Source of the DNA: Streptomyces sp. NRRL S-1022
GTDB lineage: Bacteria; Actinomycetota; Actinomycetes; Streptomycetales; Streptomycetaceae
Assembly (NCBI RefSeq): GCF_000720135.1
Contig: NZ_JOIU01000004.1
Span: forward strand, 124,001 to 188,000
DNA length: 64,000 nucleotides
Direction: 5' to 3'
Below the pieces are notes generated by a model that saw only the letters and a program-made list of their open reading frames with translations, searched no databases and was not told where the DNA came from. Below, one piece after another: positions 1-6,871 of this stretch (positions within the stretch are counted from its first letter, which is position 1; each line of letters opens with the position of its first letter). Made by a program: the position numbers and the translations under genes.

Positions 1-321
1 GGAGCCGAGCACCAACAGCTGGGCGTCGCTGCCCAGTTCGGGCAGGACGGCGCCCGGTACGCCCTCCAGGGCGACGTACTCCACGGCCGGGGCCCCGGCG
101 CGGTCCGCGAGCCGGGTGCGCACCTCGTCCAGCACCGGATCGCCCTCGGCCTCGGGCGGCGCGGCGACCAGGACGTCGGCCTGTCCCCAGGCGGCGTACT
201 GCCGTACGTGCACCACGCGCAGCGGTGCCGTGCGGCGGCGGGCTGCGTCCACGGCCCAGTCCAGGGCGCGCAGGCTGTCGGCGGACCCGTCGACCGCGGC
301 GATGACCGGCGCAGCGCTCAT
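1..321 (-). CDS. Universal stress protein (UspA family), 3' end cut by window edge
   Basis: The 107 visible codons start with MSAAPVIAAVDGSADS, the beta1/nucleotide-binding start of UspA domains, with Asp11 in the usual ATP-contact position. The middle part alternates helices and strands as in Usp folds (RVVHVRQY, ADVLVAAPP) and the visible end is LLVLGS. A ribosome binding site (GGAGGTGAGAAGG) lies just before the ATG at 319-321. Usp proteins are cytoplasmic stress proteins, often with two tandem domains in Streptomyces. Whether a second domain follows cannot be seen because the C-terminus lies outside the window. The family call is firm; the role is unknown. Confidence 0.85.
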   Translation of the reverse strand, partial: MSAAPVIAAVDGSADSLRALDWAVDAARRRTAPLRVVHVRQYAAWGQADVLVAAPPEAEGDPVLDEVRTRLADRAGAPAVEYVALEGVPGAVLPELGSDAQLLVLGS

Positions 322-467
322 CCTTCTCACCTCCGGAACACGACCTTTCCCTTGCTGGGGCCAGCCTCGCTCAGGCGGGGCCCCGGCAGGGCGCTGCTGA
401 TCGCGTGTCCGCAAATCCGCTCGCAACACCCCCGGTTCAGGTGAGATCCGGTACGGCCGGCGCGGCG

Positions 468-710
468 TCAGGTGAGGTCGAACTCGCCTTCCCGCGCGCC
501 GGAGACGAAGGCACCCCACTCGGCGGGGGTGAAGATCAGGGACGGACTCTCCGGCCGGCCGCTGTTGCGCATCGCGATGAAGCCCTCGACAAAGGCGATC
601 TGGACATCGCCCAGACCTCGGCTGCTGGACTGCCACTCCGCCTTGGTGAGATCCAGCTCCGGCTTGTCCCAGCCCGCGAGCGGGTGCTGCTGGGTGGTGG
701 TCTCGGCCAC
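468..710 (-). CDS. DUF397 domain protein
   Basis: This 80-aa protein has the DUF397 hallmarks: a W-x-SSS motif near residues 26-30, a central VEGFIAMRNS strand pair, FTPAEW at 60-65 and the terminal GEFDLT. In Streptomyces such proteins usually sit beside an XRE-type regulator (the BldB/WhiJ-like systems that tune development). No XRE partner is adjacent here, so it is an orphan copy. A 16-bp perfect palindrome lies 38 nt upstream of the ATG. The family is recognised from sequence; the biochemical role of DUF397 proteins is poorly known. Confidence 0.85.
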   Translation of the reverse strand: MAETTTQQHPLAGWDKPELDLTKAEWQSSSRGLGDVQIAFVEGFIAMRNSGRPESPSLIFTPAEWGAFVSGAREGEFDLT

Positions 711-747
711 GTCCGTGCTCCTCCCGGTTCGTCGTCCGCGGTCAGCC

Positions 748-763
748 TAGCGACCGGTCGCTA
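748..763. promoter_or_regulatory. Perfect 16-bp palindrome TAGCGACCGGTCGCTA
   Basis: The palindrome is exact over 16 bp. It lies between the end of the thiolase-fold gene (stop at 827) and the start of the DUF397 gene (710). It could be an operator for the DUF397 gene or a short terminator stem. The lack of any loop favours a protein binding site. Confidence 0.4.
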
Positions 764-826
764 CGGCGGACAGGGCACGCGGGGACGGCCTTCCGTCCCG
801 GCCGGCCGGGACGCCCGGGCGGCCGG

Positions 827-1993
827 TCAGGAGTCGGGCGGCTCGGAGCCGACGAGCCACATGGAGAAGAACTGCGAGCCGCCGCCGTAGGCGTGCCCGA
901 GCACCCTGCGGGCGCCGTCCACCTGGTGCTCCCCGGCCTGGCCGCGCACCTGGAGGGCGGCCTCGGCGAAGCGGATCATGCCGGAGGCGCCGATGGGGTT
1001 GGTGGACAGCACCCCGCCCGACATGTTGACGGGCAGGTCGCCGTCGAGCGCGGTCGCCCCGGACTCGGTGAGTTTCCAGCCCTCGCCCTCCGCGGCGAAG
1101 CCCAGGTTCTCCAGCCACATGGGCTCGTACCAGGAGAACGGCACGTAGATCTCGGCCGCGTCGATGTCCCGGCGCGGATCGGTGACGCCGGCCTGCCGGT
1201 AGACGTCGGCGGCGCAGTCCTTGCCTGCCTGCGGGGAGACGAAGTCCTTGCCGGCGAACAGGGTGGGTTCGCTGCGCATGGCGCCGCCGAGCAGCCAGGC
1301 GGGCGGGCGGGGCGCGCGGGCGGCTCCGGCGCGGTCGGTGAGGACCATGGCGCAGGCGCCGTCGGAGGACGGGCAGGTCTCGGAGTAGCGGATGGGGTCC
1401 CACAACATGGGTGACGCCACCACCTTCTCCAGCGTGATGTCGTGTTCGTGGAGGTGGGCGTAGGGGTTCTTCAGGGCGTTGCGCCGGTCCTTGTAGGCGA
1501 CGAGGGCGCCGATGGAGTCGGGGGCGCCGCTGCGCCGCATGTAGGCGCGGACGTGGGGGGCGAAGAAGCCGCCGGCCCCGGCGAGCAGGGGCTGCTGGAA
1601 GGGGATGGGCAGGGACAGGCCCCACATGGCGTTGGACTCGGACTGTTTTTCGAAGGCGAGGGTGAGGACGGTGCCGTGGACGCGGGCGGCGACCAGGTTG
1701 GCGGCGACCAGCGCGGTGGAGCCGCCGACGGAGCCCGCGGTGTGCACCCGCAGCATGGGTTTGCCGACGGCGCCGAGGGCGTCGGCGAGGTACAGCTCGG
1801 GCATCATCACGCCCTCGAAGAAGTCCGGTGCCTTCCCGATGACGACGGCGTCGATGTCGGCCCACGTCGCCTGGGCGTCGTCGAGCGCGCGCCGGGCGGC
1901 CTCCCGGACGAGTCCGGCGATCGACACGTCCCGGCGGGCGGCCACGTGCCTGGTCTGGCCGATCCCGACGACGGCGACGGGTTCCTTGCTCAT
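827..1993 (-). CDS. Thiolase-fold lipid-transfer/acetyl-CoA acetyltransferase-like protein
   Basis: This 388-aa protein belongs to the SCP2-thiolase/Ltp group. It starts VAVVGIGQTRH, and near the C-terminus carries the thiolase-fold segment NMSGGVLSTNPIGASGM and then LGHAYGGGSQFFSMW. The segment where classical thiolases carry the nucleophilic cysteine reads HTAGSVGGST (residues 84-93) and has no cysteine. It may therefore be a non-thiolytic member, as the Ltp2 aldolases of steroid side-chain breakdown are. The ATG overlaps the stop of the upstream thiolase-fold gene as ATGA, so the two are translationally coupled. The substrate is unknown. Confidence 0.8.
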   Translation of the reverse strand: MSKEPVAVVGIGQTRHVAARRDVSIAGLVREAARRALDDAQATWADIDAVVIGKAPDFFEGVMMPELYLADALGAVGKPMLRVHTAGSVGGSTALVAANLVAARVHGTVLTLAFEKQSESNAMWGLSLPIPFQQPLLAGAGGFFAPHVRAYMRRSGAPDSIGALVAYKDRRNALKNPYAHLHEHDITLEKVVASPMLWDPIRYSETCPSSDGACAMVLTDRAGAARAPRPPAWLLGGAMRSEPTLFAGKDFVSPQAGKDCAADVYRQAGVTDPRRDIDAAEIYVPFSWYEPMWLENLGFAAEGEGWKLTESGATALDGDLPVNMSGGVLSTNPIGASGMIRFAEAALQVRGQAGEHQVDGARRVLGHAYGGGSQFFSMWLVGSEPPDS

Positions 1994-3060
1994 CGTGGAT
2001 CCCCTTCGAGTACGGCGACCAGGTTCTGCTGGAGGCAGGGGCCGGAGGTGGCGTGGGCGAGGGCGCGGTCGGAGGCGCCGCGGTGGATGCGGGCGGCGGC
2101 CTCGCCGATGCGGATGAGCCCGGCGGCCATGACGGGGTTGGCGGCGAGGGCGCCGCCCGACGGGTTCACGCGCACGCCGTCGTCCAGGCGGAGGGCCCGG
2201 CGCAGGACCACCTCCTGGGAGCTGAACGGCGCGTGCAGTTCGGCGGTGTCGACGGGCCGTTCGAAGGCGCCCGCGCGCTCGGCGGCGAGCCGGGTGGAGG
2301 GCGAGTCGGTGAGGTCGCGCACGCCCAGGGCGTGGGCCTCGATGCGGTGGTCGATGCCCCGGATCCAGGCGGGCCGCGCGCACAGCCGGCGGGCCCGGTC
2401 CCCCGCGGCGAGGATCACGGCGGCGGCGCCGTCTCCGACGGGCGGGCAGTCGCCGGTGCGCAGGGGCCGTACGACGTGGTCACCGTGCGGTACGCGACCC
2501 CTGAGCTGGGCGTGCGGGTTGGCGGTGGCGTCGGCCCGGCTGCGGTCGGCGACGGCGGCGAGCGCGCGTTCGTCGGTGTGTCCGGCGTCCATGAGTGCCT
2601 GCGCCTGAAGGGCGGCGAGGGCTATGGCGTCGGGCCACAGGGGGGCGACGTAGTACGGGTCGAGCTGGCGGGTGAGGACGTCCCGGACGGAACCGGGTGA
2701 GCACTTGCCGTAGGAGTAGACGAGCGCGGTGTCGGCGTCTCCGGTGAGCAGCTTGGTCCAGGCCTCGTACAGGGCCCAGGCGCCGTCCATCTCGACGTGC
2801 GACTCGGAGATCGGCGGCCAGGCGCCGACGCCGTCGAGGGCGAGGGTGAAGGAGAAGGCGCGGCCGGCGAGGTAGTCGCTGGAGCCGGAGCAGGTGAAGC
2901 CGATGTCGGCGGTCCGCAGGCCGGTCTGCGCCAGGACCTCGTGGAGGACGGGCATGAGCATCTCGACCTCGGAGGACTCCGCGGTGGAGCGCCGGTGCAC
3001 GGTCTGCGCGAAGGCGACGACGGCGATGTCCCGGGGGCCGGGGGCTTCCTCGCTGGTCAC
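1990..3060 (-). CDS. Second thiolase-fold lipid-transfer-like protein
   Basis: This is a 356-aa paralogue of the downstream gene. It starts at a GTG that overlaps the stop of the DUF35 gene (GTGA). It keeps the thiolase-fold layout: DIAVVAFAQT start, GDGAAAVILA in the middle, and VNPSGGALAANPVMAAGL near the end. Around residues 87-99 (SHVEMDGAWALYE) the usual nucleophilic cysteine position again lacks Cys. Paired thiolase-fold subunits next to a DUF35 protein are typical of Ltp/DUF35 complexes, in which DUF35 is needed for activity. That complex is inferred from gene order; the chemistry (thiolase or retro-aldolase) cannot be settled by eye. Confidence 0.78.
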   Translation of the reverse strand: MTSEEAPGPRDIAVVAFAQTVHRRSTAESSEVEMLMPVLHEVLAQTGLRTADIGFTCSGSSDYLAGRAFSFTLALDGVGAWPPISESHVEMDGAWALYEAWTKLLTGDADTALVYSYGKCSPGSVRDVLTRQLDPYYVAPLWPDAIALAALQAQALMDAGHTDERALAAVADRSRADATANPHAQLRGRVPHGDHVVRPLRTGDCPPVGDGAAAVILAAGDRARRLCARPAWIRGIDHRIEAHALGVRDLTDSPSTRLAAERAGAFERPVDTAELHAPFSSQEVVLRRALRLDDGVRVNPSGGALAANPVMAAGLIRIGEAAARIHRGASDRALAHATSGPCLQQNLVAVLEGDPR

Positions 3061-4007
3061 AGCAGCTCCTTGTACGTCTCGTAGTCCGCGTCGGGTTCGC
3101 CGGTGGGCCGGTAGTGGTCGGGGTAGCGGGCGCCCTCGGTCCACACCGGCTCGACGCGCAGGCCCATGCGCACCTGGTCGTAGGAGATGCCGCCGATGCG
3201 GGCGTGCAGGGCGAGGTCGGCGCCGTCCAGGGCGATGTGGGCGTAGACATAGGGGACTTCTATGTCGAGATTCGCCGTATGCGCGGCCTTGATGTTGACG
3301 ATGCAGAAGGTGGTGACCGTGCCGCGGGGACCCACTTCGACCTGTTCGGCTGTGGCGATGCCACATGTGGGGCATGCACCCCTGGGCGGGACGTACACCT
3401 TGCGGCAGGAGGGGCAGCGTTCGCCGACCGTGCGCCGCTCGGAGAGGGCGTGGATGTAGTCGGACTGGGCGCGTCCCGGGGAGTAGGTGTAGTCGAGCCG
3501 GGCGGGGGCGACGATGCCGGTGACCGCGTCCGGGAACGCGCGGCCGTGGCCCGCCGGCCGGTCCGCCTCGCCGTCGTACGGTTCGAAGCAGGCGATGTCG
3601 GTGATGGCGCCGGAGCGCTCCGCGGCCCAGCGCACGCGGACGCGCATTCCGGTGCGCACGGCGTCGGGGCCGGGGGCGTCGAGGGCGTGCAGCAGGGCGG
3701 TGTCGGCGCCGTCCAGCCGGACCAGGACCCAGGCGAAGGGGGTTCCGAGGGGCTGGCCGCGACGGGGTTCGTGGTTCCAGGCCCAGGTGGTGACCGTGCC
3801 GGTGGGGGCTACCTCGACCAGGTCGCGGAGCTCCTCGGCGGTGACGGGGTCGTACTCGACGGGCGGCACCAGGGTGCGTCCGTCGGTGGTGCGCACGCCG
3901 AGGACGACCCGTTCGCGCAGGCCGGTGAGGAACGCGCTCTGGACGGGGCCGAGGGAGCGGGTGAAGGGGAACTCGACCACGAGGGGGGCTCTGAGGATTT
4001 CCGGCAT
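3057..4007 (-). CDS. Tandem DUF35-type OB-fold/Zn-ribbon protein
   Basis: This 316-aa protein appears to contain two DUF35-like halves. The N-terminal half (about 1-150) has an OB-like beta-rich region with EVAPTGTVTTWAWN but no zinc ribbon. The C-terminal half has a clear zinc ribbon, CPSC then CPTC around residues 205-222, followed by the OB segment VGPRGTVTTF. Most DUF35 proteins have one such unit of about 130 aa, so this is a duplicated or fused form. DUF35 proteins bind acyl-CoA or act as partners of thiolase-fold enzymes. The gene overlaps the following thiolase-fold gene by 4 nt, which supports a shared complex. Confidence 0.8.
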   Translation of the reverse strand: MPEILRAPLVVEFPFTRSLGPVQSAFLTGLRERVVLGVRTTDGRTLVPPVEYDPVTAEELRDLVEVAPTGTVTTWAWNHEPRRGQPLGTPFAWVLVRLDGADTALLHALDAPGPDAVRTGMRVRVRWAAERSGAITDIACFEPYDGEADRPAGHGRAFPDAVTGIVAPARLDYTYSPGRAQSDYIHALSERRTVGERCPSCRKVYVPPRGACPTCGIATAEQVEVGPRGTVTTFCIVNIKAAHTANLDIEVPYVYAHIALDGADLALHARIGGISYDQVRMGLRVEPVWTEGARYPDHYRPTGEPDADYETYKELL

Positions 4008-4156
4008 CGGCTGCCTCTTGGGAGGTCGGCGGTGAGGGCGCGCGCCCGTAGGGGCGCGGGGCGGGGACACGAGCGGTGCCGCCGCGTGGGCGCGACCGGC
4101 CCACGGCGGCCCGTGGCGGGCGAACGGCGTGTGCCGGCCGCTCACCCGGCGGAGCG

Positions 4157-4957
4157 TCAGGCACGCCGGTAGACGGGCGGCCGTTTCTCCGCGAAGGCGC
4201 GGGCGCCCTCCTTGGCGTCGGCGGTGTCGAAGACGGGCCGGCCGCGTGCGAGTTCCGCGGCGAGGCCCTCGGTCTCGGTCATCTCGGCGGTCTCGTACAC
4301 GGACGCCTTGACGGCCTCGACGGCGAGCGGGCCGCAGGCGTTGATCCGCCCGGCGATCTCCAGGGCCCTGGCGAGGGCGGTGCCGTCGGGGACGACGTGC
4401 CCGATCAGGCCGATGCCGGCGGCTTCCCGGGCGCTGTAGGGGCGTCCGGTGAGCAGCATCTCCAGGGCGTGGGTGCGCGGGATCTGGCGCTGGAGGCGGA
4501 CGGTGGAGCCGCCGATCGGGAAGAGGCCGCGCCTGACCTCGAACAGGCCGAAGGTCGCGGACTCGCCGGCGACCCGGATGTCGGTGCCCTGGAGGATCTC
4601 GGTGCCGCCCGCGACGCAGTGGCCCTCGACGGCGGCGATCACCGGTTTGCGGGGGCGGTGGTGGCGCAGCATCGCTTTCCAGTGCAGGTCGGGATCGGCT
4701 TTCAGCCGGTCGCGGTACCGCTGGCCCTGCATGCCGTCGCCGGCCAGCGCCTTGAGGTCCATGCCGGCGCAGAAGGCGCCGCCGGCCCCGGTGAGGACGA
4801 TCGAGCGGACCGAGTCGTCCGCGTCTGCTTCGAGCCAGCCGTCGTACAGGCCGACCAGCATCGCCAGGGAGAGCGCGTTCCTGGCGTCGGGCCGGTCGAG
4901 CGTGAGCACCAGTGTGGCGCCTTCCCGCTGCACGGTGAGGTGTTCCGTCCCACCCAT
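4157..4957 (-). CDS. Enoyl-CoA hydratase/isomerase family protein (crotonase)
   Basis: This 266-aa crotonase-fold enzyme is cytoplasmic. The oxyanion-hole segment GAGGAFCAGMDLK lies at 57-69, and the two acids that line the active site of hydratases are present as Glu120 (AGGTEIL) and Glu140 (GLFEVRRG). It therefore probably hydrates a 2-enoyl-CoA. The ATG at 4957 is chosen over an upstream start because a GGGGAG ribosome binding site precedes it. It heads the minus-strand group with the DUF35 and thiolase-fold genes after a 150-nt gap. A 17-bp inverted repeat and a KstR-like half match lie in its promoter region. Confidence 0.85.
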   Translation of the reverse strand: MGGTEHLTVQREGATLVLTLDRPDARNALSLAMLVGLYDGWLEADADDSVRSIVLTGAGGAFCAGMDLKALAGDGMQGQRYRDRLKADPDLHWKAMLRHHRPRKPVIAAVEGHCVAGGTEILQGTDIRVAGESATFGLFEVRRGLFPIGGSTVRLQRQIPRTHALEMLLTGRPYSAREAAGIGLIGHVVPDGTALARALEIAGRINACGPLAVEAVKASVYETAEMTETEGLAAELARGRPVFDTADAKEGARAFAEKRPPVYRRA

Positions 4958-4981
4958 GGGCCATCTCCCCTCGGTCGGAAC

Positions 4982-4995
4982 GAGAACAGGTTGCA
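4982..4995. promoter_or_regulatory. Near match to the KstR operator (GAGAACAGGTTGCA)
   Basis: The sequence fits TnnAACnnGTTnnA, the palindrome known for the steroid-catabolism repressor KstR, at every fixed base except the first. It sits 25 nt upstream of the crotonase ATG. This is a weak single site and could be chance. Confidence 0.3.
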
Positions 4996-5022
4996 GGAGG
5001 GGAGGGGGCACTTCAAGGGTTT

Positions 5023-5039
5023 TCTGACATACAGTCAGA
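5023..5039. promoter_or_regulatory. 17-bp inverted repeat TCTGACATACAGTCAGA (candidate TetR-family operator)
   Basis: Two perfect 6-bp arms are separated by 5 bp. The site lies between the divergent crotonase and acyl-CoA ligase genes, where one repressor could control both. The same 17-bp geometry and almost the same arms recur at 18208-18224 before the nitronate monooxygenase-like gene. Confidence 0.55.
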
Positions 5040-5147
5040 TTTTCTGGCGCGGGCCCCTTCCCACTTGCCGCCCCCTTTGCTCTGATGACCGGCGGGCCGA
5101 CGGATGGGCCTCTCGTCGCCAGGACGTGCCGGGGTCAGGAGGAAGCG

Positions 5148-6767
5148 GTGGAGTACAACCTTGCCGACCTGTTCGAGTCGGTCGTCGACGTGGCCGCGGA
5201 CCGCGAGGCGCTCGTGTACCTCGACCATCCCGGCACGGGCGCGGAGCGCCGGCTGACGTACGCCGAACTGGACGCCGCCGCCAACCGCGTCGCGCACCAC
5301 CTGATAGACAGCGGCATACGGCCCGGCGAGCACCTCGGCCTCCACCTGTACAACGGCGTCGAGTACCTGCAGACGGTGCTGGCCTGCCTGAAGGCCAGGA
5401 TCGTGCCGGTGAACGTCAACTACCGTTACGTCGAGCAGGAGTTGGTTTACCTGTACCGGGACGCGGACCTGGTCGCGCTGGTCTTCGACGCGGAGTTCGA
5501 GGACCGGGTCGCGGGTGCGCTGCCGCGGGCGCCGGGGCTGCGGCACCTGCTGCGGGTGGGCACCCCGGCCGCGGAGGCGGTGCCCGGGGCGGTACCGTTC
5601 GCCGCCGCGGAGGCCGCCGGACCGGCCGGGCGGGGCTTCCCCGCGCGCTCCGGGGACGACCAGTTCATCATCTACACCGGCGGGACGACGGGCATGCCGA
5701 AGGGGGTGATGTGGCGCCAGGAGGACCTGTTCTTCGCGGGGCTGGGCGGCGGGGCACCGACCGGGGAGCCGGTGAAGGCGCCGCGGGAGCTGGCCGAGCG
5801 GGTCGCCGCCGGCGGCTCAGGGATCACCTTCTTCCCCACTCCCCCGCTGATGCACGGCACGTCGACGCTCACCGCGTTCATCGGCTTCTACTTCGGCCAA
5901 CGGGTCGTCCTGCACCGCAGGTTCGTGCCGGAGGAGGTGTTGCGGACCGTCGAGCGGGAGCGGGTCACCAGCATGTCGCTGGTCGGGGACGCGATGCTCC
6001 GGCCGCTGATCGACGCGCTCGCCGGGCCGCTCAAGGGCACGGACTGCTCGGCACTGTTCAGCGTCTCCTCCTCGGGCGCGATCATGTCGGAGACGGTGCG
6101 CCGGCAGTTCCGCGAGCTGCTCCCGAACGCGGTGCTGCTGAACAACTTCGGCTCCTCCGAGTCCGGCTTCAACGGCACCGCGACCGAGGACGCGGGCCCC
6201 GAGCGCGGCTTCCGCATCCGGGTCAACTCCCGCACCCGTGTGGTGGACCCGGTGACGCGCGAGCCGGTGGCACCGGGCGAGGTGGGGCGGGTCGCGCAGT
6301 GCGGCCACGTGCCGCTCGGCTACTACAACGACCCGGTGAAAACCGCCGAGACGTTCTTCGAGAAGGACGGACGGCGCTGGGTGCTGCTCGGCGACATGGC
6401 GACGGTCGACGCGGACGGCGTGGTCACCGTCCTCGGCCGGGGCTCGCAGTGCATCAACACCGGCGGCGAGAAGGTGTACCCGGAGGAGGTGGAGCAGGCA
6501 CTCAAGGCGCATCCGGACGTGTACGACGCGCTGGTCGCCGGGGTGCCGGACGCCCGGTGGGGCAACCACGTGGCGGCCGTGGTGCAGCTGCGCCCGGGGG
6601 CACCGCGCCCTTCGCTCGCCGACATCCAGCGCCACTGCCGTACCCGCCTGGCCGGTTACAAGGTCCCCCGCCAGCTGGTCGTCACGGACACCGTCCAGCG
6701 GTCGCCGAGCGGCAAGGCCGACTACCGGTGGGCGCGGGAGGTGGCAGTCGCGGCGGAGTGGCCGTAG
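5148..6767 (+). CDS. Acyl-CoA synthetase (FadD-type AMP-binding ligase)
   Basis: This 539-aa ANL-superfamily ligase activates a carboxylic acid to acyl-CoA through an acyl-AMP. The ATP-binding loop YTGGTTGMPKG is at residues 176-186, the adenylate motif NNFGSSESGF lies mid-protein, LGDMATVD and INTGGEKVYPEEVE mark the hinge, and the catalytic lysine lies in SPSGKADYRW near the end. A GTG start at 5148 is chosen because AGGAGGAAGCG precedes it; an earlier in-frame ATG at 5085 has no such site. The N-terminus resembles ligases placed near steroid or branched-acid genes (FadD17/FadD19 type). It diverges from the crotonase/thiolase-fold unit across a shared operator. Confidence 0.85.
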   Translation: MEYNLADLFESVVDVAADREALVYLDHPGTGAERRLTYAELDAAANRVAHHLIDSGIRPGEHLGLHLYNGVEYLQTVLACLKARIVPVNVNYRYVEQELVYLYRDADLVALVFDAEFEDRVAGALPRAPGLRHLLRVGTPAAEAVPGAVPFAAAEAAGPAGRGFPARSGDDQFIIYTGGTTGMPKGVMWRQEDLFFAGLGGGAPTGEPVKAPRELAERVAAGGSGITFFPTPPLMHGTSTLTAFIGFYFGQRVVLHRRFVPEEVLRTVERERVTSMSLVGDAMLRPLIDALAGPLKGTDCSALFSVSSSGAIMSETVRRQFRELLPNAVLLNNFGSSESGFNGTATEDAGPERGFRIRVNSRTRVVDPVTREPVAPGEVGRVAQCGHVPLGYYNDPVKTAETFFEKDGRRWVLLGDMATVDADGVVTVLGRGSQCINTGGEKVYPEEVEQALKAHPDVYDALVAGVPDARWGNHVAAVVQLRPGAPRPSLADIQRHCRTRLAGYKVPRQLVVTDTVQRSPSGKADYRWAREVAVAAEWP

Positions 6768-6809
6768 ACCGGGTGTCCCGCCCCGCCGGGACCCACGCGG
6801 ACGATTACT

Positions 6810-6821
6810 CTGTGCGCACAG
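6810..6821. promoter_or_regulatory. Perfect 12-bp palindrome CTGTGCGCACAG
   Basis: The exact palindrome lies 50 nt upstream of the sulfatase-family gene, in a 104-nt gap after the acyl-CoA ligase. It may be an operator. It is short enough that chance is possible. Confidence 0.3.
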
Positions 6822-6871
6822 TCGGACCACTTCAGCTACGGACAGTGACGACCGCACGGAAGGACCCTCGG

